Assembly: GCA_016281335.1 (NCBI GenBank) | Contig: JAEEIK010000097.1 | Span: forward strand, 16,736 to 80,735 | Origin: Lachnospiraceae bacterium | GTDB taxonomy: Bacteria; Bacillota; Clostridia; Lachnospirales; Lachnospiraceae | Length of the DNA: 64,000 bases | Reading direction: 5' to 3' | In this document: one piece after another, positions 8,477 through 16,122 of the stretch | Layout of the letters: the number at the start of each line of letters is the position of its first letter | Position numbering within the stretch: position 1 is the stretch's first letter | The notes under the pieces: generated by a model | Database searches by the model: none | What the model was told of the DNA's origin: nothing | The model's input: only the letters and a program-made list of their open reading frames with translations | Translations under genes and position numbers: made by a program

Positions 8477-9808
8477 ATGTTTGCAGACAGAGCAAGGATA
8501 ATAATAAAGAGCGGTAAAGGCGGAGACGGACACGTTTCATTCCGCAGGGAGAAATATGTTCCTGACGGAGGTCCGAACGGCGGCGACGGAGGAAAGGGCG
8601 GCGACGTTATTTTTGTTGTGGACAAAGGAATGAATACTTTGTCGGATTACCGTCATAAACATAAATTCGCAGCCGGTGACGGTGAAGAAGGCGGAAAGAA
8701 TAATTGCCGCGGTAAAGACGGTGAAGACAGGATACTGAAGGTTCCCGAGGGCACCGTTATTAAAGATGCAGTAAGCGGAAGAGTCATCGCAGACATGTCG
8801 GGTGACACAAAAGAAGTGAAAATACTATCCGGCGGCAGAGGCGGACTCGGCAATCAGCATTTTGCTACTTCCACAATGCAGGCGCCCAAATATGCGCAGC
8901 CCGGTAAGAGCGCAAAAGAACTGGAAGTATTTCTGGAAATGAAACTTATAGCCGATGTGGGCCTTGTCGGTTTTCCCAGTGTCGGTAAATCTTCGCTGAT
9001 AAGAAGAGTGAGCAATGCCAAACCCGAAGTGGCTGATTATCATTTTACGACCATAACACCTCATCTTGGGGTAGTAGATATGGGCGACGGCAATTCATTC
9101 GTAATGGCAGACATTCCGGGTCTGATAGAAGGGGCGGCAGAAGGCTCAGGCCTCGGGCATGATTTCTTAAGACATATAGAAAGAAACAGACTGCTGGTAC
9201 ATATACTGGATGCAGCAGGGACGGAAGGCCGCGATCCTCTTAACGATTACCGGGTGATAAACGAGGAACTGGCAAAATACGGCGAAAGCGTTGCATCAAT
9301 ACCGCAGATAGTTGTTGCAAATAAATGCGACCTTATACCTGCAGAACCGGAACCTATCGATATCGATGAGAACGGCGATTTCATATATCCCGAAGATCCG
9401 ATAGAGCGGATCAGGATAGCCGCCGAAGCGGATAAGAGGCCTTTTGTTGCCATCAGCGCAGCTACCGGCGAAGGCATAGATAAACTTAAAAATACGATCT
9501 TCACTATGCTTAATGAACTCCCCGAGAAGAAGACATATTTTGAGCAGGAATATGATCCGGATAAAGAACTTGAAAAAGTTGAAGAACCCATAAACATATA
9601 TTATGATGAAGAAGCTGACGAGTTTGTGATCGAAGGTTCGCGTATAGATAAGATGATGGGCTATACCAATCTCGAATCCGAAAAAGGCTTCCTCTTCTTC
9701 CAGAAATTCATGAGGGAAGAAGGGATACTTGATGAACTGAAAAAACTCGGGATACAGGAAGGCGATACTGTAAGGCTTTCCGGTCTCGTATTTGAGTATT
9801 ATGATTAA
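8477..9808 (+). CDS. obg: Obg family GTPase (ObgE/CgtA)
   Basis: 443 residues. Essential ribosome-assembly and stress GTPase. The glycine-rich Obg fold covers residues 1-160. The G domain follows: G1 GFPSVGKSS at 165-173, switch I FTTITPHLG, G3 DIPGLIEGA, G4 NKCD, G5 ISA. A clostridial OCT domain (about 365-435, ending GDTVRLSGLVFEYYD) completes the Firmicutes type of the family. GGAGA sits eight bases before ATG 8477. It follows a terminator and a hairpin repeat, and leads into yhbY with an 17-base gap. Confidence 0.97.
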   Translation: MFADRARIIIKSGKGGDGHVSFRREKYVPDGGPNGGDGGKGGDVIFVVDKGMNTLSDYRHKHKFAAGDGEEGGKNNCRGKDGEDRILKVPEGTVIKDAVSGRVIADMSGDTKEVKILSGGRGGLGNQHFATSTMQAPKYAQPGKSAKELEVFLEMKLIADVGLVGFPSVGKSSLIRRVSNAKPEVADYHFTTITPHLGVVDMGDGNSFVMADIPGLIEGAAEGSGLGHDFLRHIERNRLLVHILDAAGTEGRDPLNDYRVINEELAKYGESVASIPQIVVANKCDLIPAEPEPIDIDENGDFIYPEDPIERIRIAAEADKRPFVAISAATGEGIDKLKNTIFTMLNELPEKKTYFEQEYDPDKELEKVEEPINIYYDEEADEFVIEGSRIDKMMGYTNLESEKGFLFFQKFMREEGILDELKKLGIQEGDTVRLSGLVFEYYD

Positions 9809-9825
9809 GACAGAAAGGAAGCAGA

Positions 9826-10119
9826 ATGAAACTTACAAGTAAGCAGAGAGCATATCTTAGAAGCCTTGCCTCTAAGGAAGAAGCTATTTTCCAGATCGGC
9901 AAGTATAATCTTAGCCCCGAAATAACTAATGCCGTAGCTGAAGCCTTTAATACACGAGAGATAGTAAAAGTATCAGTGCTTAAGGGCGCTACTGAAGATC
10001 CGCATGAGATGGCCGAAGCGCTTTCCGAGCGCACCAAATCCACACTTGTAACAGTGATAGGGCGTAAGATAGTGCTTTACAAACCCTTTAAAGAACCGGG
10101 AATAAAGCTTCCCAGGTGA
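9826..10119 (+). CDS. yhbY: CRM-domain RNA-binding protein, YhbY family
   Basis: 97 residues, a single CRM domain (MKLTSKQRAYLRSLA start, then the helix-strand pattern of YhbY). Known to associate with pre-50S particles. The usual GK-x-G loop reads IGKYNLSP here, with Asn in place of the glycine. Ribosome binding site AGAAAGGAAG. It lies between obg and yqeK, the standard neighbours, and its stop is three bases before the yqeK start. Confidence 0.93.
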   Translation: MKLTSKQRAYLRSLASKEEAIFQIGKYNLSPEITNAVAEAFNTREIVKVSVLKGATEDPHEMAEALSERTKSTLVTVIGRKIVLYKPFKEPGIKLPR

Positions 10120-10122
10120 CAA

Positions 10123-10740
10123 ATGATGGAAGTATTATGCAGCTATGACGAAGAAGAACTGAAGAAGAAACTCAAACGCAAATTGGATGACAAGCGTTAT
10201 GCACACTCCATAGGCGTTGCTTATACAGCGGTCTCGCTGGTGATGAGACACGGAAATATCGATAAACTCGAAGACGGAGGAGCAAAACTCATCTCACAGG
10301 CTTATACGGCAGGGCTTCTGCACGACTGTGCCAAATGTCTGGAGGATGGTGAAAGAGACAAGCTCTGCAAGAACTATAAACTCGATATCAGTGATTTTGA
10401 AAGAGAATATCCTTATCTGATACACGCAAAACTCGGAGCGGCTCTGTCACAGAAAAAATACGGTGTTGACGATGATGAAATACTCTCGGCCATACGTTAT
10501 CATACTACCGGACACAGTGATATGACTCTGCTTGAAGGCATCATCTTTTCTGCAGATTTCATAGAGCCCACAAGAAAACCCCTTATGATAATGCCTATAG
10601 CGAGGCAGGCGCTGTTTGAAGACCTTAATCACGGAATATATGTTATACTTGAACAGACGTTGAAACATCTGAAAAATAAAGAACAGCCTGTTGAAGAACA
10701 TACACTTGAAGCATACGAATGGTATAAGAGATATAAATGA
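10123..10740 (+). CDS. yqeK: HD-domain diadenosine tetraphosphatase YqeK
   Basis: 205 residues. HD-superfamily hydrolase; characterised YqeK proteins cleave Ap4A symmetrically. Metal-binding residues are visible: RYAHSIGVA, LLHDCAK, HAKLGA, and RYHTTGHSDM with SADFIEP at the end of the core. The ribosome binding site AGGTGA overlaps the yhbY stop; ATG 10126 one codon later has slightly better spacing. In many Clostridia nadD precedes yqeK here, but this protein has no nucleotidyltransferase part and there is no room for nadD upstream. Confidence 0.93.
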   Translation: MMEVLCSYDEEELKKKLKRKLDDKRYAHSIGVAYTAVSLVMRHGNIDKLEDGGAKLISQAYTAGLLHDCAKCLEDGERDKLCKNYKLDISDFEREYPYLIHAKLGAALSQKKYGVDDDEILSAIRYHTTGHSDMTLLEGIIFSADFIEPTRKPLMIMPIARQALFEDLNHGIYVILEQTLKHLKNKEQPVEEHTLEAYEWYKRYK

Positions 10741-10751
10741 GGTGAATATTT

Positions 10752-11102
10752 ATGGACATTAAGGAAGCTGTAAAGATCGCCATAAACGCGATGGAAGATA
10801 AAAAAGCAACAGATATAAGAGTCATTGATATCGCAGGGATCTCAACCCTGGGTGACTATTTTCTTATTGCCAGCGGAAGCAATATAAACCAGATACATGC
10901 GATCACCGATGAGATCGAAGAGAAGCTGGGCCGGGCAGGCATGAGTCCCAGGCAGATAGAAGGCTATACTAATGCCAACTGGGTATTAATGGATTACGGC
11001 GATATCATAATTCATGTTTTCGACGAAGAAAACAGGCTGTTCTATAACCTTGAGAAGATATGGAAAGACGGAAAAAGCGTGGAAATAGAAGAGTTTAAAT
11101 GA
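10752..11102 (+). CDS. rsfS: Ribosomal silencing factor RsfS
   Basis: 116 residues, complete RsfS/Iojap domain: KATDIRVIDIAGISTLGDYFLIASGSN-NQ start block, R-IEGY-NANWVLMDYGDIIIHVF, then FYNLEKIW. It binds L14 on the large subunit and blocks subunit joining when nutrients are scarce. GAGGTGA is seven bases before the ATG and overlaps the yqeK stop, consistent with cotranslation. Last gene of the operon; the next element is a terminator-type hairpin repeat and then convergent lexA. Confidence 0.97.
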   Translation: MDIKEAVKIAINAMEDKKATDIRVIDIAGISTLGDYFLIASGSNINQIHAITDEIEEKLGRAGMSPRQIEGYTNANWVLMDYGDIIIHVFDEENRLFYNLEKIWKDGKSVEIEEFK

Positions 11103-11105
11103 GTA

Positions 11106-11155
11106 CTCCTCATACGTCGCCTTACGGCGACGCCTTCTCCCCAAGGGGAGAAGGC
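11106..11155. repeat. Dispersed two-hairpin repeat, copy 2
   Basis: Same layout as the element at 8408-8460: CTCCTCATACGTC, a first hairpin (CGTCGCC / GGCGACG) and a second hairpin (CGCCTTCTCCCC / GGGGAGAAGGCG). The first stem differs in sequence from the other copies but is fully paired, so structure rather than sequence is kept. Confidence 0.85.
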
Positions 11156-11163
11156 GTTTTTAT
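11131..11163 (+). terminator. Terminator of the ribosome/GTPase operon
   Basis: The second hairpin of repeat copy 2 (perfect 12-bp stem, loop AA) is followed directly by TTTTTATTA. It acts as a normal rho-independent terminator after rsfS and may serve convergent lexA on the other strand. Confidence 0.8.
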
Positions 11164-11165
11164 TA

Positions 11166-11795
11166 TCAGATTCTGTGTTTATAGGAACGGAATACTCCAA
11201 AGACCTTGCCGAGTATTGTGCATTCATCAAGAATGATGGGATCCATGGTGTCATTCTCGGGCTGGAGACGTATGTGGCCGTTTTCTTTATAAAAGGTCTT
11301 GACCGTAGCCGAGTCGTCTATAAGCGCAACAACAATATCACCGTTCAGGGCAGTGTTGCAGGATTCAACGAAAACTATATCCCCCGAATGTATGCCGGCA
11401 TTGATCATGCTGTCTCCCTTAACCTTAAGGACAAAGGAATCGGCATTGGGCACATAATCAACAGGCAGAGGGAAGAAGCCCTCTATATTCTCCTGAGCAA
11501 GAATGGGCTCACCTGCCGCAACCCTTCCGACAATAGGGATGCTGGCCATTTCCTGACGCATCATAGCATTAAAGCTGTCATCTATGATCTCGATGGCCCT
11601 GGGCTTGGTCGGGTCTCTTTTTATATATCCGTTATTCTCCAAGGTCGATAAATGGGAATGAACGGAAGATGTGGACTTAAGATTAACTGCTTCGCATATA
11701 TCACGCACAGTAGGGGGATAACCTTTCTGCATGGTAAAATCTTTAAGATAATCAAGTATCTCCTGCTGTTTGGCGGATATCCTGCCGTCTCTCAT
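11166..11795 (-). CDS. lexA: SOS repressor LexA
   Basis: 209 residues from ATG at 11795, selected for its AAGGAG site; upstream in-frame starts lie in the promoter. N-terminal winged helix-turn-helix (about 1-65). The self-cleavage site is Ala94-Gly95 in RVAAGEP, the catalytic serine Ser129 is in KGDSM, and Lys166 is in TVKTFY. It represses DNA-damage genes and cleaves itself when RecA filaments form. A LexA-like box lies in its own promoter spacer, so it is likely autoregulated. Divergent from a YneA-like gene with two strong LexA boxes. Confidence 0.97.
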   Translation of the reverse strand: MRDGRISAKQQEILDYLKDFTMQKGYPPTVRDICEAVNLKSTSSVHSHLSTLENNGYIKRDPTKPRAIEIIDDSFNAMMRQEMASIPIVGRVAAGEPILAQENIEGFFPLPVDYVPNADSFVLKVKGDSMINAGIHSGDIVFVESCNTALNGDIVVALIDDSATVKTFYKENGHIRLQPENDTMDPIILDECTILGKVFGVFRSYKHRI

Positions 11796-11842
11796 AGTAT
11801 TTCTCCTTTCAATGATCATAAGGGAATTAACTGTATATGACC

Positions 11843-11871
11843 ATTCTAGCACAGATGTTCTGTAAATGCAA
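11843..11871 (-). promoter_or_regulatory. lexA promoter with embedded LexA-like box
   Basis: On the minus strand, TTGCAT (11866-11871) and TAGAAT (11843-11848) with a 17-base spacer. The spacer contains AGAACATCTGTGC, an imperfect match to the Gram-positive LexA box CGAAC-N4-GTTCG. Just upstream, 11871-11893 is a perfect 11-bp inverted repeat around one G that includes a GTTCG-type half site. Confidence 0.7.
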
Positions 11872-11904
11872 ACATATTTTCGGAAAATATGTTCGAAAAA
11901 AGTG

Positions 11905-11955
11905 TTGACAAAAGAACATTTGTTCGTTATACTACAAATATCGAACAGCTGTTCG
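11905..11955 (+). promoter_or_regulatory. SOS promoter with two LexA boxes
   Basis: TTGACA (11905-11910) and TATACT (11928-11933) with an exact 17-base spacer. LexA box 1, GAACATTTGTTC (11914-11925), fills the spacer. Box 2, CGAACAGCTGTTCG (11942-11955), a perfect palindrome, covers the start of the transcript. This layout predicts tight repression by LexA and damage induction of the gene at 11992. Confidence 0.88.
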
Positions 11956-11991
11956 GGAACATAAAATCAAATTTACTGAGGAGAATAAGCC

Positions 11992-12387
11992 ATGAGTAAT
12001 ATAGAAATCTACAGAATGAAGAGAAGAGCAAGAGAACTCAGAAAAAAGAAGATGCTTGCCAATATATTGAAAGTTTCGTTATTATCGGCTTTTCTTCTTA
12101 CAGCTGTTTTCTTCTTTATTTTCAAAACGCCGGTACAGGCAAAAGAAGAGGGCGAGACATACTTTAAGTATTATGATACCATCAGAGTCGAAAAGGGTGA
12201 CAGTCTCTGGTCTTATGCAAAGCTCTATTCCGAAGGTTCTGGAATGAGCACTGATGCGTTTATAGACGAGATCTGCTCCATAAATCACATTTCCAGACAT
12301 GCCGTGTTGAGAAGCGGGACTACCATAACGGTTCCGTATTACTCAACAGAATATATATGTGAAGGCATCAGTTACTGCAAGCAGTAA
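11992..12387 (+). CDS. YneA-like SOS cell-division suppressor (TM + LysM)
   Basis: 131 residues. A basic N-terminus (RRARELRKKK) and one transmembrane helix (about 24-44) are followed by an extracytoplasmic LysM-like domain (about 64-114: RVEKGDSLWSYAKLY, EICSINHIS, L-SGTTITVPYY). This is the architecture of YneA/SosA-type proteins, which delay septation during the SOS response. The promoter carries two LexA boxes and lexA is divergent, matching yneA placement in other Firmicutes. Sequence identity of these proteins is low, so the assignment rests on architecture and regulation. Ribosome binding site TGAGGAG precedes the ATG. Confidence 0.82.
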   Translation: MSNIEIYRMKRRARELRKKKMLANILKVSLLSAFLLTAVFFFIFKTPVQAKEEGETYFKYYDTIRVEKGDSLWSYAKLYSEGSGMSTDAFIDEICSINHISRHAVLRSGTTITVPYYSTEYICEGISYCKQ

Positions 12388-12432
12388 CGGTATTTGTAAC
12401 GCTCCCCCCAACGGGCATATGTCCCGAACATT

Positions 12433-12458
12433 ACCACGCTTTGCCGGCGTGGTTTTTG
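12433..12458 (+). terminator. Terminator between convergent genes
   Basis: ACCACGC (12433-12439) pairs with GCGTGGT (12447-12453), followed by a T run. It ends the YneA-like transcript just before the stop codon of the convergent recombinase gene. Confidence 0.85.
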
Positions 12459-12460
12459 TT

Positions 12461-13522
12461 TTATGAATCTTTCCTGAGTTTTACGAAATCAGCAGCTTTT
12501 TTACGCTGTTCCTCGTCCATGGAAGCATAATGTTTTCTTGTGGTATTCACGTCTTTGTGACCAAGTACTGATGCTACCAGATAGATATCATTGCTTTCCC
12601 TGTACAGTTCGGTGCCGTATGTGCTGCGCAATTTATGTGGCGTGATCTTCTTTAGAGTAGTGACCTGAGATGCATATTTCTTTATCAGTATCTCGACCGC
12701 GCGTACAGAAATGCGTTTATTCTGCATTGAAAGAAAAAGAGCTTTTTCACTTCCTGCCGCAGGCATAATGCTTTTTCGCTGTTCAAGGTAGGTAAGCAGA
12801 GCTTCTCGCACCTCTTCTCCGAAATATACTCGGGCTTCGTTACCGCCTTTTCTGACTATGCGTATGGCATTATTCTCGAAATCTATATCATCAAGATTAA
12901 GACCAACACATTCGGAAACACGGATACCGGTACCAAGAAGGAGAGTGACCAGGCAGGTATCTCTTATGACCGTCTTCTTATGATAACTGGACTGATGCTC
13001 AGTAGTCTGTTCAGAACCGTTCTCAACTACATCCAGCAGCCTGGAAACCTCGTTTCCTTCAAGCCTTATAATATTCTTCTCGTGTATCTTCGGAACATGA
13101 ACTATGGAAGCCGGATTGGTCTTGATCAGCTCTGATTCATAGAAATAATTGTACATGCTCTTTACGGAAGATAGCTTCCTGCCTTTTCCGCGCTCGTTAT
13201 TGGTACGGGCCAGGCCGTCATTGTTCTCATAATAAGCAAGGTATTCAAGATAGTTCTCCAGATCGAATTTTTCGACTTTTTCAAGTACCTCAAGCTTCAT
13301 ATCGCAGATATTATCATAAGCCTTATCAAGAATATTCTCGTTTATGTAATTAAAAAAGATCGTAAGATCATAGGCATAGCTTACCAGTGTCCTTGTACTG
13401 ACGCGGTCATTGATGCCTCTGAAAAAAATGGTACAGAAAGAAGGGAGCTTTTTTTCCATCTCCCTTAATTTAACGATGTTTCTGATCTTTACCTGTTCAT
13501 GATAAGATGACTTGTCGCCCAT
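12461..13522 (-). CDS. Tyrosine recombinase, XerC/XerD type
   Basis: 353 residues with all catalytic residues of the family: Arg201 (GTGIRVSE), Lys225 (RKGG), His296 and Arg299 (HKLRSTYG), His322 (LGHKD) and Tyr332 (KHYA). The N-terminal 150 residues form a SAM-like core-binding domain. There is no flanking att-like repeat or phage gene in view. Length and place beside lexA and a permease suggest a resident recombinase rather than a mobile-element integrase. Possibly involved in chromosome dimer resolution, but this is not shown by the sequence. It follows the permease gene at eight bases' distance on the same strand. Confidence 0.88.
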   Translation of the reverse strand: MGDKSSYHEQVKIRNIVKLREMEKKLPSFCTIFFRGINDRVSTRTLVSYAYDLTIFFNYINENILDKAYDNICDMKLEVLEKVEKFDLENYLEYLAYYENNDGLARTNNERGKGRKLSSVKSMYNYFYESELIKTNPASIVHVPKIHEKNIIRLEGNEVSRLLDVVENGSEQTTEHQSSYHKKTVIRDTCLVTLLLGTGIRVSECVGLNLDDIDFENNAIRIVRKGGNEARVYFGEEVREALLTYLEQRKSIMPAAGSEKALFLSMQNKRISVRAVEILIKKYASQVTTLKKITPHKLRSTYGTELYRESNDIYLVASVLGHKDVNTTRKHYASMDEEQRKKAADFVKLRKDS

Positions 13523-13530
13523 GATATGTT

Positions 13531-14868
13531 TTATTCTTCTTCGTCAAGATCCCTTTTTTCTGACTTATCAAACTTTTTCTTTTCGGCCTTTGCTTTTTTT
13601 CTCATTTCGAGATCCAAGGCTACAAAAGATCCGTCATCATCTATCTTTTCCAATTGTATATAATCTGAAGTCCGCTTAGACAATTCTTTGGTATCAAGTT
13701 TCTCGGTTATCTGCTCTTTAATATAAGCATAGAGCAGCGCAAACAGCGGAACGCCTATCAGCATTCCCCAGAAACTGAACAGTCCACCGAAAAAGGTGAT
13801 GGCAAAGATTACCCAGAAGCCCGAAAGGCCGGTGCTTTCACCGAGAATTCGCGGTCCGATGATATTGCCGTCTATCTGCTGCAGTATAAGTATCATTATT
13901 ATGAAATACAGACACTGTTTGGGATCGGCCAACAATACTATAAAGGCCGAAGGTATGGCGCCGATGAAAGGTCCGAAATAGGGGATGATATTTGTTACAC
14001 CCACTATAACCGAAACAAGCAGGGCATAAGGTGTTCCCATGATCTTGGTAACGATATAACAGAGTATACCGATTATCATGGAATCTACTATCTTTCCCAC
14101 AAAGAAACCCTGGAAGGTATCATTTGCAGAGCGGACTCTCTTAAGGAAATTGTTGATCGTATTTCTGTCAAAGAAAGCGTAAAGGCTCTTCTTAAACTGT
14201 CCGGCAAAAGACTCCTTGGCATAGAGTATATATATCGAAACAATAAGACCGATTATGATGTTAAGCAGAGTCTTGACCACTGCCTTAACACCGGTTGTAA
14301 CACCGGTAACCAGACTGTTAGCGCCGGGAAGGATGAGTCCCTGTAACCAGTTTATAAATTCAGGAGAAAAACCTTCCCATGCACCGCTGAAACGTTCTTC
14401 AATATCGGGAAAACTTTTAAGAACACCGTCAAGCCAGTGAAAAAGATTTTCCTGATACTGAGGCAGGTTATTTGCCATACGCTGCACGGAAATAACAAGT
14501 TCGGGGATGACCAGCGAAAACAGTCCGTAGAGCAGCATAAAGAAGACGAGATAACTCAAAGTAATGCACAGAGCGCGGATCCGGCGCCTTATACGGTGTC
14601 TCTCCATCTCGTTTTTAGCTTTTTTGAATATAGTGACACTGAATTTCTTATATATGATCTTGTTTTCCATGGCAGAAATCAGCGGATTTAAAAGCCATGC
14701 GATAACGAGACCGATGATTATCGGTGTGATTATCTTGACAACTTTTCCAAGGCCTCCGAGGACTTCGTCAAGATGGAAAATAAGATAATAAAAGAGTATA
14801 AGGGCACCACCTGACAGGAATACTGTCAGGCCCCAGAAGAGGTATTTTTTACCATTTGAAAAATTCAT
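13531..14868 (-). CDS. AI-2E family (YdiK/TqsA-type) membrane permease
   Basis: 445 residues, multi-pass membrane protein. N-terminal pair of hydrophobic helices (about 12-60), a soluble stretch with a predicted amphipathic segment (150-200), then further helices from 215 to 385 containing PYFGPFIGAIPSA, IDGNIIGPRILGESTGLSGFWVIFAI and FGGLFSFWGMLIGVPLFALLYAYIKE, the signature blocks of the family (PF01594). The C-terminus is a charged, lysine-rich cytoplasmic tail. Substrates of this family vary (autoinducer-2 export, Na+/H+ antiport), so none is assigned here. Probably cotranscribed with the recombinase downstream. Confidence 0.88.
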   Translation of the reverse strand: MNFSNGKKYLFWGLTVFLSGGALILFYYLIFHLDEVLGGLGKVVKIITPIIIGLVIAWLLNPLISAMENKIIYKKFSVTIFKKAKNEMERHRIRRRIRALCITLSYLVFFMLLYGLFSLVIPELVISVQRMANNLPQYQENLFHWLDGVLKSFPDIEERFSGAWEGFSPEFINWLQGLILPGANSLVTGVTTGVKAVVKTLLNIIIGLIVSIYILYAKESFAGQFKKSLYAFFDRNTINNFLKRVRSANDTFQGFFVGKIVDSMIIGILCYIVTKIMGTPYALLVSVIVGVTNIIPYFGPFIGAIPSAFIVLLADPKQCLYFIIMILILQQIDGNIIGPRILGESTGLSGFWVIFAITFFGGLFSFWGMLIGVPLFALLYAYIKEQITEKLDTKELSKRTSDYIQLEKIDDDGSFVALDLEMRKKAKAEKKKFDKSEKRDLDEEE

Positions 14869-14984
14869 ATCCGCCAGTCTCCCTTGACTGAAATTATTTT
14901 ATGTCTACAATAATAACACAGCTTCTTAAAGTAATAAAGAGTTTTCTCACAAATATAAAATTCTAAAAATCACACAAAAAACAC

Positions 14985-15014
14985 ATGACATCCGTAGGCT
15001 AAATATGTTATAAT
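14985..15014 (+). promoter_or_regulatory. Putative promoter of the chemotaxis operon
   Basis: ATGACA at 14985-14990 and a perfect TATAAT at 15009-15014, 18-base spacer, 34 bases before the cheB start. The region 14869-15047 is otherwise AT-rich and without an ORF. It must also hold the promoter for the divergent permease gene. Confidence 0.6.
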
Positions 15015-15047
15015 TACACAGTAAATGTAGTCAATTTGGAGGCAAAA

Positions 15048-16121
15048 ATGAAAAAACTGCTCATTATTGATGATTCTGCACTCACGAGAAGAGTTTTGTG
15101 TGATATAATAGCAGCTGATAAACGTTTTGAAGTTGCTGCCAAGGCAAATAACGGCCTTGAAGCCCTCGAGATACTGAAAAACAACAGTTTTGACGGTATC
15201 GTGACGGATATCAACATGCCGAAGATGAACGGGCTGCAGTTTTTAAAAGAATTAAAAACGCTTAAAAGGCCCGAACCGGTAATGGTTCTTTCGAGTGATA
15301 CAGCGGAAGGCGCCAAAGTAACCTTGGATGCGCTGGAACTCGGAGCTATCGATTTCATACAGAAGCCCCAAAGTTCCATTTACTCAAAAGACGAAGACTT
15401 TATTAAACGTTTCTTTGATATACTTGAAGCCGTTGTATATTCAAACAGGAAGGCTTCATCAACGATATACAGAAATGCTCTTTCCATAAAGCCCGGAGGC
15501 AATATCGTAAAGATCGATCCGGGAAGACGTATAGAAGGGAAAGGTAACAAACTGGTTGCTATAGCCAGTTCTACAGGCGGCCCTAAAGCCTTACAGGCCG
15601 TGATACCCAGGCTTCCGAAAGAACTGGATGCACCGGTACTCATAGTCCAGCACATGCCGGTAGGCTTTACCAAATCCCTGGCAGACAGGCTGAATGCCAT
15701 GAGCGAACTGACCGTAAGCGAAGCAGCGGATGGAGAATATCTCGAAAAAGGCCATGTTTATATCTCCAAAGGCGGCGCGCATATGAAATACGAAGACAAT
15801 CGCGGGCGCGGACGCATCATCTATACCGATGAGCCGTCAAGAGAGGGCGTTAAGCCCTGTGCCAATTATATGTACGAATCCCTAGTCAACAGTCCCTATC
15901 ATTCCATAGTCTGCGTAGTGCTGACCGGAATGGGAAAGGACGGAACCGAGGGGATAAAGGCGCTGGCCGGCGCCAAGAAGACACATATCATAGCCGAAGA
16001 TGCCAAGAGCTGCGTAGTAAACGGCATGCCAGGCTCAATAGTAGCCACCGGACTTGTAAATGAGGTCGCAGACCTTGATTTAATAGCACAATCAATCCTA
16101 ACAAACGTGGGGGTAAGATGA
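15048..16121 (+). CDS. cheB: Chemotaxis response regulator protein-glutamate methylesterase CheB
   Basis: 357 residues from ATG 15048 (GGAGG six bases upstream; the TTG at 15036 overlaps that site and is rejected). N-terminal receiver domain with phospho-acceptor Asp54 in TDINMPKMNG. C-terminal methylesterase with the triad Ser175 (ASSTGGPK), His202 (QHMPVG) and Asp298 (GMGKDGTEG). It removes methyl groups from, and can deamidate, chemoreceptors. First gene of the chemotaxis operon; cheA begins two bases after its stop. No cheR is in the window. Confidence 0.97.
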   Translation: MKKLLIIDDSALTRRVLCDIIAADKRFEVAAKANNGLEALEILKNNSFDGIVTDINMPKMNGLQFLKELKTLKRPEPVMVLSSDTAEGAKVTLDALELGAIDFIQKPQSSIYSKDEDFIKRFFDILEAVVYSNRKASSTIYRNALSIKPGGNIVKIDPGRRIEGKGNKLVAIASSTGGPKALQAVIPRLPKELDAPVLIVQHMPVGFTKSLADRLNAMSELTVSEAADGEYLEKGHVYISKGGAHMKYEDNRGRGRIIYTDEPSREGVKPCANYMYESLVNSPYHSIVCVVLTGMGKDGTEGIKALAGAKKTHIIAEDAKSCVVNGMPGSIVATGLVNEVADLDLIAQSILTNVGVR

Positions 16122-16122
16122 G

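Noticed and set aside
11796..11852. N-terminal extension of LexA
   Set aside because: It would run into the lexA promoter (-10 at 11843-11848); the start at 11795 has AAGGAG and the usual LexA N-terminus.
12461..13522. Integrase of a mobile element
   Set aside because: No att-like direct repeats, excisionase or cargo genes flank it; genes on both sides are ordinary chromosomal ones.
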